Of a stretch of DNA of 64,000 nucleotides, positions 23,101 to 34,373 are shown in pieces. Numbering within the stretch: the first letter of the stretch is position 1; the number at the start of each line of letters is the position of its first letter. This DNA is from Prostheceraeus crozeri (taxonomy: Eukaryota > Platyhelminthes > Polycladida > Euryleptidae). Under the pieces are notes generated by a model. That model ran no database searches. It saw only the letters and a list, made by a program, of their open reading frames with translations, and was not told where the DNA came from. Location: contig CAJQUW010007039.1 in assembly GCA_907163375.1 (NCBI GenBank), positions 372,001-436,000 on the forward strand. The letters run 5' to 3'. Both the position numbers and the translations under genes were made by a program.

Positions 23101-25799
23101 AGTTCCATCAGAACCATCATAGAAACGAGACGTACGAGGTAAGCATAATGAGAGTCATTTGCAAGTAAGATGGCGAAATAAAGAGACGAAGCACCAAGAG
23201 ACAAAGACTGTCATGGAAAGTTTAGTTTTAATGAAATAGAGCTTTGCCCAGATCACTGAACGGAACCCAAAAAGTCAGAATTTTTATGTAATCTGAATTC
23301 AACTTCAAGTGAGGCAGTATCCGTGCTTGACATTGCATCAGGAAGGAACTTAATTATCTTTTTCATCCAGAAGAATTTGTAGTGAGTCTTGTGCTTTTTT
23401 AAGAAAGCTTCAGCTTAATCTTCAGTTTTATGTCAACAATAGCCCGCTTTGCTGGCTCACCCATGCTTGGGTGACACGGCGAAGTCAAATGGATTCATTG
23501 ACATGAACTTTCCATTATTTCTTACAAATGTAACTTTTTAAATTGCCCATTTGCCACTTAAAGAAAATCATCTCAAACCTGTAAATATAATTAGTGAAAT
23601 TATAACAGAAGTTTTTAAAACACGCACAAAACAAGTGTAGCTGTACAAGAAAATTTAGTACCACGATGTGCAAAATTTTCATGCCGGGTCTCATTAATCG
23701 CGCATTCGCGCCAGTCTGCGAACACTGATCGCCGATATCGAAACAAAAATAACAATTTAACGAGTATTGCTATCAAAATATATAGCTTACAGGAAATTAA
23801 ATTTGGGAAACTTAATTTAGAGAACGATAAAATTATCTTCAAGACAGTAAAAAACGGATAATAAATGCAATGATCAATTGATACATTACTTTTTAAATAC
23901 TAGTTCCCAACATAAACCAATTCAGCAATTTCTAAGAAAAGTGAATGCAACTATTTTTGCGCGAGCTACGAAAGCATTTTTTGTTTAAAGCACAAATTTG
24001 CTCATTTCTGGCAGTCGGCAACACTAGTCTGCACAAGTCAATGCGCATCAATCAACAATTTGTGTACGAAACATATATATGCCTACATGAATCAGCAACT
24101 CCCATATAATACAGTCTTAAACAGATGAACAAACATTTGATTATTATGACTGAAAGAACTAAATGAACAAGTTCAAACACTTAACTTAACTGCGTTGCTT
24201 TTGTGTCCCTCAAACAGTTCGGACTTGTTGGCCGTTGTATTGAATTACTGACTGTATGGTTCGGATTGTCAGCAATAACAGACTTGATCTTGTGATCTGG
24301 TATTTGTGTATCAATTTCTTAAACACATTGTGTTTTTCGCCGCTGAGTGCTAGTCGTGATTATCGTAAGGTTGATCTTCTACTCCGAGGTGAAATTCCGT
24401 CCATCGATTCTAAATTAAGCTAGCGCTGACGGTCCTCTATGTTTACTTTCACATCTATGGTCATTGTGATTATTCTGTCATATGGAATTCTTCGTTGTAA
24501 GCAAGGTCGCGTCAAGTGTGCTTGCACTATGTTGACTGATTGATCATAGAATCGTCAACTGTTGATCACTTGTACATGCACAGTTGACATATAGGATGGC
24601 GGCTAACAGGAGGTGATTCTTCATCATTTCAGAAAAAACGCTTGCACTCTCCTTGTGTGTTGTAATGCCAGTAAATTATAAGTTAAAACTATGTACAATC
24701 CCCGACCGGTTTTGATCTTCGCACTTCGTCAGGGGGTGAAGTAAGCAAAATCAGTATCTTTGATAATTTCCGTTCCCTTTGTAAATTATCGCTTTTTTGG
24801 ACAGCTGGCTGATCATCCTTAAAATTACGAGTCATCAACGGCTAAATCGATGTATTTTGGCAGTGCATGTCCCACAATGCATGGCCATGCTTCAGCAAGT
24901 TCCTTGTCTAAGCATGCTAACATACAGCTGCAGAATGCCTTGAAGAACGTCTTTGTGAGAGCGATGTAAATCATGTGACACGAAACCAATTTATGAGACT
25001 GCTTTCGAAGAGGCAGTTAAGACTGGAATCGAAATGATATTAGAAAACAGTCAAATCATTGACCATATAGAAGCACAAACATAGGATGTGCGATTGAGAA
25101 TAGTCTAATGCAAATGCAACCAAGAAGTAACATCATCGTGTGATATTTTTGTGCCGACTGTGACACCACTGACGCTAAACAAAGCAACAATTAAAAGTGC
25201 ACATTCAAACTTGCACTCAATATAATCATTGCCGAAATTCGGAAAATCTTTAGTCATTGAAAATAAATAATCTATATAAATGATAAATATAGATAATAAG
25301 CCGTAACACACAGGGATAAATCTATTGCTTTATATAACTTGTCAGACATCAATTTATAACGGCACTTGATGGTGAGAAGGCTGTTACACACTCTAATAGC
25401 ATCTAAGTATGCCCGATAATCGGTATTCCGAGAAGACTTGACTGGGGCAGTGTTCTCTATTAAAATTTTCTTGAGGGACTGTAATGTTCTTACCACACAT
25501 CTTACAGCTGGTAGGCCTCACAGCGACTAACAGGGTGTCGACAGAAATTCACCAGCCGAAATAAAGGACTTGTGGTTTAAAGGACTATTTTCTACATCAA
25601 TTCAAATAAAAAAAGCATTTCAATTGCATGACATCGCATTAGTGAAGTGGTAACAATATTTATATACAAGGAGATTAAAAAAACAAGCGCCAGATCTTAT
25701 TACCCGGTTCAGCAATAACAAATTGTTCTAAAGCGAATGATAAGAAAACAAGCGTGAAATCTTATTACCCAGTGATGATGATCTTCAAGATCAAATCTG
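20117..25799. other. Long unassigned stretch upstream of TAF10
   Basis: Any TAF10 promoter and 5' UTR would lie in the first part, but I cannot identify TATA or initiator elements with confidence. The open frames (20671-20928, 21413-21640, 22644-22844, 23615-23842) have no recognisable motifs. At 24700-24735 the minus strand reads CTGACGAAGTGCGAAGATC and then AAAACCGGTCGG, a pattern like that at ends of Penelope-like elements. CAGGGTGTCGACAG at 25531 resembles a DNA-transposon end but has no partner. Confidence 0.35.
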
Positions 25800-26881
25800 T
25801 TACGGAAGAACTCTCTTCAATATGGATTCATATCCACTCCTCTGGACATACAGTTCCTTTGCCATAACTTTAAGTCTCTGTACTTTTCCTTTGATTTCCG
25901 ATAACGCTCCCTCGGCTTTCCGTTTCTCCGCATTTTTTTGACTTCGTGCCACAATTTCATCGGCGTCTTTCTGACGAGCGTCGGTAAGCCTTTGCTGCAT
26001 CTCCGACAGTGTTTTATTATAGGCTGTGTTATCTTTGCTTTCATCAGTCCGCCTGCTTTGCTGATGCTACCCGCGATACGTCGTTGAGCGATTAAAGACT
26101 GTTCTTTAAAATTTTCCACGATGCAATGTTTATTGTCAGAAGATTCTCGTTCGACATTGGTCAGACCGGGAACAGGCAGAAGACTACTTTGACGACACCG
26201 AACAGACGACCTGACAACATATCCCGACACTGACTGGAATAAAAATCATCAAGCCGATTGCATGCATTCCTCCTGTGGAATTCCCTCACTTTCTGATGAA
26301 ACAGACTTGATCCAATGAGATAGCAATAGTCTCGCTCGATTTCGTCAACTTCGATGGGCATAAATTGTCGAATGTTGACCAGGTGACAAATCCGTCTAGA
26401 AAATTGCTTCTGGAGTGCCTCCTTGATGTGCAAAGATATATCTTCAGGACACAGAGCGCTAGTCCCAATGATTGTATCAGAATGGACCGGGATGCGACTC
26501 AGCATCTTTTGGCAGACATTTCCGAGAATGTCCCGTGTATCACGCCTGAAGCTGTTAATATGTCCTTCTCTCAATTTATTTCTTTTCAAACCATCGCGGG
26601 CTATGAAGTACAAGTTAATGTTTGAGATTGATTATAAATTTTCTGCAGCTGACAGATCAATTTTTGCCATTTTTTGCGAAGCTTATGGTTCTTTTCAGAA
26701 CCTCTTCCTTGACGATCCTTTTGAGCAGCTGATGGAGCGATTTGCATAAGTCTCCATGCAAGTATGGGAACATCGATGGTTCAGTTTGGTAACACACTAA
26801 GAACGCCTCCAACATGACAGATAAACCAGCAAAAAATCCTGGTTTTGCCACAATAAGTGAATCCTCTACACCGATCTTCAC
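25800..26881 (-). pseudogene. Decayed unknown protein frame with C-terminal coiled coil
   Basis: Four overlapping minus-strand frames, in the order 26881-26657, 26613-26161, 26230-25817 and 26000-25800, read like one protein with shifts. The first has MLEAFLVCYQTEPSMFPYLH and KSLHQLLKRIVKEEVLKR. The second has a helical domain (PVHSDTIIGTSALCPEDI, VDEIERDYCYLIGSSLF, NRLDDFYSSQC). The last is a Lys/Glu-rich coiled-coil tail, AEGALSEIKGKVQRLKVMA. This order resembles a family of lineage-expanded, probably transposon-linked invertebrate proteins of unknown function that I recognise only loosely. Its 5' end is cut exactly where the foldback palindrome starts (26885), so that insertion may have split it. 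I assign no function. Confidence 0.45.
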
Positions 26882-26894
26882 TTTCTACAGTATT

Positions 26895-26999
26895 TCCCGT
26901 CGAACTTAGTCCAAACGCCATACCTTTCAGTCCAATTGCCATACATTTTAATCCGAATGCCATACATTTTAGTCTAAGCGCCAACCAATTTAATCCAAA
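26895..26999 (-). repeat. Tandem about 20-bp repeats, left tip of palindrome
   Basis: About five units of the pattern GCCATACATTTTAGTCCAA lie head to tail. They are the inverted counterparts of the larger array in the right tip. The left array has fewer units. Confidence 0.85.
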
Positions 27000-27239
27000 A
27001 ATATATATAAGATAGCGCATTTAAATATTCTATCTGACATTTCATATAACATGCCAAAAGAGATTTTTAAAATCATTTTTCTCTGATTGATGCTTAAATC
27101 TGTAAGATTATTTTGTATTTATACGTTTTCGTATCATTCGTGTCCTCAACTCATCATGTTCAAGAGACATAAATTCTTTTAACTATGTACTATATTCTAT
27201 TTCTCTATTCAATTCTCTACACAATTTTCCACAGATGAA

Positions 27240-27945
27240 TGTCGTTTGAGGACATGCAAGCAACAATGTTCAAGTTGGCTCCTTTGGAGCTGGTTGTTTC
27301 ACGTCGTGCTAAGGAACCACGTTGGGATCTGCGAAGGAACGGCTGCCCCAGATATTATAATTCGTCTCATCAACATAAAATCCAAGCAACGTGGGACCGG
27401 TTGTCTCGAGCCACGTGGCATATTCTCGCCGTAGAAGTTTCACGTCACTTCTGTTTCGGTCAGCCGGCTGCAATGTCAGAAGCTTCACCGAGTATCCATG
27501 AGCATCCAATAGTCGATCGATGGACGATAAGCTGATGTTTAAGTCAGGCATGCGCTGTTGAACCGTTTCTCGAATCTGCTTCAAAGTGAAAGATGGATGA
27601 TTATCCACAATGTCATCCAATGCTTGAATCACATCATCCCCGAATTTTCTCTTCTGGCCGCCTTTTTTTCTTATGCTCCTCTCGATCAGTCAGAGCTATC
27701 GATCTGACTGTTTTGATGTTTATATTGATCGTCTGTGCAACTTGCTTCAGATCACCTCCTCTACGCGCGCTATCAATGATCCTTGCACGATCATGATTCG
27801 AGTTTCCTCGCGCCACTGCAGAGTTGGAAAGATGAGAAACGTTGCTGAGCTCGGTGGATTGAGGGATCGATGAATAAGATGAGTCCATCATGTGTGACTT
27901 AATGATGCGAAAAGGAATGCTGTGCACCCGTATGATATACGACAT
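27240..27945 (-). pseudogene. IS630/Tc1-type transposase fragment inside the left arm
   Basis: 27945-27634 reads a helix-turn-helix part (ARIIDSARRGGDLKQVAQTI, then NIKTVRSI) and a basic linker, and 27632-27309 continues with NHPSFTLKQIRETVQ, SSIDRLLDAHGYSVKLLT and the first catalytic aspartate in FYVDETNYNIWGSRSF. In another frame the next piece reads RETTSSKGANLNIVACMS, the strand after the first catalytic residue in IS630-like enzymes. The second and third acidic residues are absent, so the copy is truncated as well as frameshifted. It interrupts the left arm of the palindrome and is missing from the right arm. Confidence 0.75.
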
Positions 27946-28974
27946 GCGTTGTGATGGCTGTGTTGATAGAAGTTGTAAAATTCGAATAAACCATAGATAT
28001 CTGATGTTGCTATGGTCACCATAGAAATTAACAATACCATAGAAAGTCCTAGAATGGAAATTGCATAAAAATTATGGCACACGCCGGGGGAACTTAGTTG
28101 GGGCAAAATGCAAATTGTATGAGCTGGTTTCCAAGTTTTCTGATTGGCATTTATATTTATCAAGTCAATTTGTTATGTGGATTGTTGCCTCCTGTCCAAA
28201 GATCATGTACACAAAAGCAATAATGAATTTAAAAAATACTGCGGCTACAATTTGCTGACAAAGAAGGAAATCCTTTAAAACGTTCTGTACGTTCATCATT
28301 TTGAAATATCGCTCCTAAAATTTATCAAGAGTATAATCAGACACATGTGCAACTTGTAATTTCGATTTGCAGAACTCCTGCTTGGAATCTGAGGCCAATA
28401 AATTTTCGGGTATTGAATTTACTTTAAAGAGTTCCCCTTGTTCATTACATTTGAACAATTTTCAAAATCTCTGCATGCTTTCGAATATCAGCTGCCAAAA
28501 ATATGATCAAACTATTTCACATAAGTCATTCAGTGATTAATAGAAGAGTTCCAGCGACATTCTATTTATCTGAGAAATGATTGTAGGTAAAGAAGCTTTC
28601 AGTGTGCTTATTCCAGAAAATCACTAAGTTTCTTAACTGCTTGACCGAGAAATTATCCAATAATTAGAAATTTTATCTGTGAATTCTTGAGATGTTCTTC
28701 CAACCAGTACAGCGACCACTTTCAATATGACTCTGTGAACCAAATTTTAATTCGTATGCCAGTGTTGAAAAATTGTATAATAGTTGTGTATAATAGTGTA
28801 TAATAGTTGTGGAAGACTAGCACAAACAGACACAGTATATTAATCCATGGAATAGTGGGCTATTTCACATGATACAATACCACCATCTCACTAAAATTCT
28901 CTTCATGAAGATCCTGTAATTTGCTGTCAAGAACTTCCACAACCAACTTGGAAAATATATAGTTTGACTATGTA

Positions 28975-29212
28975 ATAGATAATGCATAGATTTGAGGTCA
29001 TTATTGCTATAATTACCGAGAGCCGAAGGCTCGAGGTTATTATGACAAATAATGACCGAAGAAATCTATGCATTATCTGTTATAATGCATGCCTTTTTTC
29101 ATAGAAGTCTGCACCAGGTTAATAATTCCCACCCAGGAAAATAATTACCTGCTTCGTGGAACTTATTAACCTGTGGACATAGAAAGCCTTGCAAAATCAT
29201 GCATTATGATAA
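28975..29212. repeat. Hairpin block present only in the left arm
   Basis: AGATAATGCATAGATTT at 28977 is inverted at about 29064-29082, around a GAGAGCCGAAGGCTC core. A second inverted pair, CAGGTTAATAA and TTATTAACCTG, follows at 29115-29173. The matching site in the right arm (near 29420) lacks all of this, so it looks like one or two MITE insertions that came after the palindrome formed. Confidence 0.6.
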
Positions 29213-30782
29213 TTGTTTTAGATCGAATCTGGTCTACAAACCATAGATTTTTCCATGTGCCATCATTGTAAATAGGCAAGATATCAAACTTCTATTCTAC
29301 TGTACTCATAGCAGTAGATAATAGTACACTAGAATGGAAGTTTGATATCTTGCATATGTACAATGATGGCACATGGAAAAATCTATGGTTTGTAGACCAG
29401 ATTCGATCTTAAACATTGCATCATAGTCAAAGTATTTGCCAAGTTGGTTGTGGAAGTTGTTGACAGCAAATTACAGGATTTTCATGAAGAGAATTTTAAG
29501 TGAGATGGCTGCATTGTTTCATGTGAAATAGCATACCATTCCATGGTTTGATATACGGTATCTATTTGTAGCACTCAATGACAGCCGTTATACAATTTTT
29601 CAATACTGGAATACGAATTAAAATTTGGTTCACAGTCATAATTGAAAGTGGTCGGTGTACTGGTTGTAAGAGCATGTCAAGAATTCACAGATAAAATTTC
29701 TAATTATTGGATAATTTCTCCGTCAAGCGGTTAAGAAACCTTGCACTTTTCTGGAATAAACACACTGAAAGCTTCTTTACCTCCAATCATTTCTCAGATA
29801 GATAAAATGTCGCTGGAAATCATCAATTATTCATTGAATGACTTATGTGATATAGTGTGATGATATTTTGGCAACTGATATTCGAATACATGCAGAGATT
29901 TCAAAAATTGCTCAAATATAAAGAACAGGGGAGCCCTTTGAAGTAAAATGAACACTCGAAAATTTATTGGCCTCTGATTTCAAGATGGAGTAATGTATGT
30001 TCTGTAAATCGACATTACAAGTTGCATATATGTCTAATTATACTCCTGATAGATTATAGGACCGATATTTCAAAATGATGAACGTACGCGTTTTAAGGAA
30101 TTTCCATCTTTGTCATCCTGTCGCCGCAGTATTTTGTAAATTCACTATTGCTTTGTTACACATGATCTTTGGACAAAGGGCAACAAGCCAGATCACAAAT
30201 TGACTTGATAAATATACATGCCAATCAGAAAACATGGAAATCAGCTCGTACAATTTGCATTTTGCCCCAACTAAGTTCCCACGGCCTGTGCCACAATTTG
30301 CATGCAATTTCCATTCTAGGACTTTCTATGGTATTGTTAATTTCTATGACTACTTTTTATCTACTTCTATGATGGTCACCTACAATAACGTTTGAGAGCT
30401 TAGAGAGATTTCTATTGAGATATCTATACTCAAGGCTCTGCTCTCACTGTCATGTGGCACTAAGATTTCCTAGAAGTAGGAGTTCCATCGAGGACGCTTT
30501 GTCTGCTGAATGGATTACATTCATATGTGTGAAAACTGATTGTTTTTCCTGTACTTCAGACAAATTGATAATAGGCCTTACATGCATGTAGTACAATTTC
30601 AAGAATAGAGAATTATAACATAGTACATAGTTAAAAGAATTTATGTCTCTTGAACATGATGAGTTGAGGACACGAATGATACGAAAACGTATAAATACAA
30701 AATAATCTTACAGATTTAAGTATCAATCAGAGAAAAATGATTTTAAAAATCTCTTTTGGCATGTTATAGGAAGTGTCAGATA

Positions 30783-30996
30783 GAATATTTGGATTAAATT
30801 GGTTGGCGCTTAGACTAAAATGTATGGCATTCGGATTAAAATGTATGGCAATTGGACTAAAAGGTATGGCACCTGGACTAAAATGTATGGCACTTGGACT
30901 AAAATGCATGGCGCTCGGACTAAAATGTATGGCGTTTGGACTAAAAGGTATGGCACCTGGACTAAAATGTATGGCGTTTGGACTAAATTCGACGGG
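30783..30996 (+). repeat. Tandem about 20-21-bp repeats, right tip of palindrome
   Basis: About nine or ten units of GGACTAAAATGTATGGCRYT lie head to tail with small variations. Open frames run through the array on both strands simply because the unit is near 21 bp and lacks stops; they are not evidence for a protein. Confidence 0.9.
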
Positions 30997-31014
30997 AAAT
31001 ACTGTAGTAGCAGT

Positions 31015-31140
31015 AGTGGGTAATAAATAGCGTCGGCCATGGGTTAGTCGAGGCATGTCGCTCGCTCTGCCCAAATCCCACAAAATCGGTAGTTGAAAAC
31101 ACTATCAAGTTGGAAGAGCACCAATATATTCGCCCCACGT
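31015..31140 (+). repeat. Dispersed repeat copy A
   Basis: GCATGTCGCTCGCTCTGCCCA and onward to CACCAATATATTCGCCC is shared with 40650-40765, and partly, in inverse, with 52585-52745. The family is unknown. Confidence 0.6.
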
Positions 31141-31590
31141 AATGTCTGTAATGTCTGCATAATAATGTCTGTGATAGTTGAATTGACACTTGGTTCGTGT
31201 AAGCAAAGCACATGAGACATTGTTGATGCAGCATGACAGATATCTATGAATGCAATAATGACAATGCCAACAGGATGAATGAAATGACAAAACAATCAAA
31301 TGACAATAGACAGAGATTAAATGATATAAATGCGGAGAATAGTAAATGAAAAATGCGATCGCAAAGACAGTAAAAAATGTAAAAAACAATAAAGAGAGGT
31401 CATCGTAAAATGCTGACAAGATTTCTATCTGTCTTGTATGACAGGCGAACAGAAATGTCAGTCACCTGTTGGCAGGCATCCTTGATAAAAGCATTGAGCC
31501 TTGCAGTACACGGGCTATGATGGGTAACCAAATTCACTGTAAGTGGGGCATTTGCGATTGAGCGATTGAGGCCGTTAGGTCGCAGAGTGC

Positions 31591-32867
31591 TTAATGATTT
31601 GATCCAACGGTCTCTTTTACCAGGCGGTTCCGATCAGAGGGACAGCGATCGATGGCAAAAAAAGAAAGAGACGAGATATCGCACACATCCGAAAAATGCG
31701 GTACCAGTGGCGAAGCTGGATCCCTTCGTCTAATGGCGCGAAGATGTTCACCAATTCTTTGTCGAAGAGCATTAGATGTCTGACCAACGCATGATTTTTG
31801 ACGTTCAGTACATTTTATTACATAAATGCAACCCGAAGAACCACAAGTGAGGTTAAATAGTATGGCATGAGATCGCAAGGAATCAGCATCCGTAAAAGTG
31901 TTGCATTCTACAGCATATAGGCAGGCGCCACAACGAAGGTCCTCACATTTCCTGAAACCTGGTGTCCAGGATGAGGCGAAGTCAGAGAGCTTGAGAACAC
32001 GACGCCAGGCGGAACGAATTGTCGTTCTGGTAACGCCGAGGGAACGCCAAACAGGAAACACTGTGACATGTTTCATCAAAGTCTTCACGTGTTGAGGAGC
32101 GAGTCGCCCACCTGAGGATTTGAGAAAAAATTACACCCTTATGTGTATGACTGGGATGATGGGAACTCAGAGGTAAGACTTGATGGCAGGCAGTGTCTTT
32201 GAAGTCAATTCTATGGGCGAGCTGATTTGATGGTGAGCGATAAATCTCAACGTCCAAGTAGCGGATTGACGATTGATGATGTTGCAGATCAACTTGAATG
32301 TGACTGTCGATTGAGTTAAGGTGATGGAGGAAGGCATGAAGAGATTTCAATCCATGATCCCAAATGGCAAAAACGTCATCCTGGAATCGGACCCACATAC
32401 TAGGTTGAAGTTGGAATGAGGAGAGAGCAGACAGTTCCCATTCTCCGAGATAAATGTTGGCAAAGGAGCCACCGAATGCCTTCCCCATGGCGACACCAGA
32501 TACTTGTAGATATCTCTCCTTGAAAAACGAAGTCATTTCCTTCTAAAGAAAGTCGGAGGAGTTGTAGTATGGCCCCGGTTGGTCTTCGAAAATCAGGATG
32601 ACGATGAAAGGCTCTGGAGACACGTTGAATGCCTTCGTTTATGGGCACATTCGTGTAAAGTGAGCGTACATCAAAAGTGCAGATGGAGCTATGAGTTATT
32701 TGCTGATTACGGAGGATGGCCACGAGATGTTGAGTATCCAGCAAAAAACTTGAGAGACGTTTCGCGAGAGGGAAAAGAAAAAACTCGATCATTCGAGCAA
32801 TGTTGCTGGAGTTCGTGGATACAAAGTACGTAATTGTTTGGCCATTCCTGGATATTATCAATGTCAA
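31591..32867 (-). mobile_element. PLE part: RT core and GIY-YIG endonuclease
   Basis: This part contains the RT motif with the first catalytic aspartate (ICTFDVRSLYTNVPINEGI), the AMGKAFGGSFANIYLGEWE motif, the catalytic FQDDVFAIW and the RYLDVEIYRS region. The linker SWTPGFRKCEDLRCGAC follows, and then the endonuclease signature GCIYVIKC...CVGQTSNALRQRIGEHL. The order is typical of endonuclease-positive PLEs. The fossil is broken, with several breaks. Confidence 0.85.
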
Positions 32868-33634
32868 AAATAGCCTATACCAAGCTTTCGTATTCCTTCA
32901 ACAGGGTATTCAATAGAATGCACAGATGTTTTACAGCCGTAAATCAATATTCAAAATTATTACTTAGATATTTCGAACAGCTCATCAACTACAGACAAAG
33001 ATAAGGAAGACATGCATGAACTATGAAATGAAGATACAAAGCTAACTATGGTAAGACAATTGAAGGGCGACCAGCGACTTAAAAATTAACAAACAACTAT
33101 ATATATAGTAAATACTGTGTATCAATTTGTGGAATACAAGAAAGCATAATTCACAAAAAATATTAGAAAAGTATTAAAAGCTTATATAGAAGGAAATACA
33201 AAAATGAATTTATCTCAAAAAAGGTAATAATATCTCGCCGCAGCAACCATTATTACCTTTTTTGAGATAAATTCATTTTGGATTTCCTTTTATATAAGCT
33301 TTTAATACTTTTCTAATATTTTTTGTGAATTATGCTTTCTTGTATTCCACAAATTGATACACAGTGTTTACTATATATATATATAGTTGTTTGTTAATTT
33401 TTAAGCCGCTGGTCGGCCTTCAATTGTCTTAACATAGTTAGCTTTGTATCTTCATTTCATAGTTCATGCATGTTTTTCTTATCTTTGTCTGTAGTTGATG
33501 AGCTGTTCGAAATATCTAAGTAATAATTTTGAATATTGATTTACGGCTGTAAAACATCTGTGCATTCTATTAAATACCCTGTTGAAGGAATACGAAAGCT
33601 TGGTATAGGCTATTAGAAATTTTGTTTTTTTTTA
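32824..33634. mobile_element. 811-bp foldback element inserted in the PLE, 12-bp target duplication
   Basis: Nearly the whole insert is one inverted repeat: arms of about 365 bp run from AATAGCCTATACCAAGCTTT (about 32868) to its inverse near 33614, around a small loop near 33226-33248 (TCTCGCCGCAGCAACC). Both flanks carry TTCGTGGATACA (32812-32823 and 33635-33646), so the host PLE sequence was duplicated on insertion. An unpaired segment of about 44 bp lies at the left side and a short T-rich segment at the right side. It encodes nothing. Long inverted arms with duplications of 9-12 bp suggest a MULE-like or Foldback-like mover. Confidence 0.85.
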
Positions 33635-33646
33635 TTCGTGGATACA

Positions 33647-34350
33647 TCGGCAACAATTAGTCTTCCAGGAGGCGTTACAGGTGAAGACCAAGAGGATTTG
33701 TGAACTTTGGGCAGGATACGGAAGGTTCGTTCTCTGGGTTGGATAGGAGCAGAAAGAAACCGGAATTCTTTGTTGGAGATAAAGTTTGTGGAGCGGAGGC
33801 TGGAGATAATGCGATTGAAGTCATTACTACCCACTGGAAGCGACTGCTGTTGAGTGGCGTAGAAAGTGCTGTCAGATAGCTGTCTGAGACATTCTTCACG
33901 GTAAGCTGTAGAGTCCATTATAATCCATTTACCACCTTTATCTGCAGGAAGGATAGTGACATCATGGTTGTTGGCGATTGAGGTAAGAATTGTCTGTTCA
34001 TTTGGATTGAGATTACTGCACTCAAAACAAGTATGATCACTGAAGAGTATTGAACGAGCAGCCGATATGATGCGCTGACAAAGGCGATGAATATCTTGTG
34101 AAACAAGACCCTGAGGTGGCCAAGAGTAAGACTTAGGAGTTCCAAATCGACAGCGGACAGAGGAAGAAGAATTGTTGCGTAGCCAGGAAGACCATTGAAG
34201 TTTTCGGACAAAATCGAGAACAAAACAGAATGCTGAGGCGTGATTGCACCTTGTAGGAGTTGGGATGAAAGTTGTTGGTCTGTTTAGAAGACAAAGTAGT
34301 TCATACGAGGTCGGTAAAGACGACGACAGATTGTAGATAGAGTTGACCAT
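33647..34350 (-). mobile_element. PLE part: N-terminal reverse transcriptase region
   Basis: The frame opens VNSIYNLSSSLPTSYELLCL, then FIPTPTR, the usual PLE N terminus. It continues with NLNPNEQTILTSIANNHDVT, the conserved ILPADKGGKWIIMD (fingers motif), RILPKVHK and PPGRLIVAD. Length and order match the family up to the insertion point. Confidence 0.85.
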
Positions 34351-34373
34351 TTGAGCGGTAAGCCTCCCATAAG

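Larger units (their letters stand above)
26885..31007. mobile_element. 4.1-kb foldback palindrome with tandem-repeat tips
   Basis: The two ends are inverted: CTACAGTATTTCCCGTCGAA at 26885 and its inverse ending at 31007. Homology continues inward on both arms to a small loop near 29307-29322, where TTCTATTCTACTGTACT faces its inverse. The left arm is 26885-29306 and the right arm 29323-31007. The arms differ by many substitutions and by large insertions: a transposase piece (27240-27945) and a hairpin block (about 28975-29212) occur only on the left, and about 220 bp (30385-30600) only on the right. Short tandem repeats occupy both tips. Long inverted arms with tandem subrepeats are the classic plan of Foldback (FB) elements. 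I see no clear target duplication and no transposase of its own. Confidence 0.8.

Noticed and set aside
30773-31083. Long open frames on both strands with GLKCMA/FSPNAIHF repeats
   Set aside because: They are translations of the roughly 20-21-bp tandem array in the palindrome tip and have no independent support as proteins.
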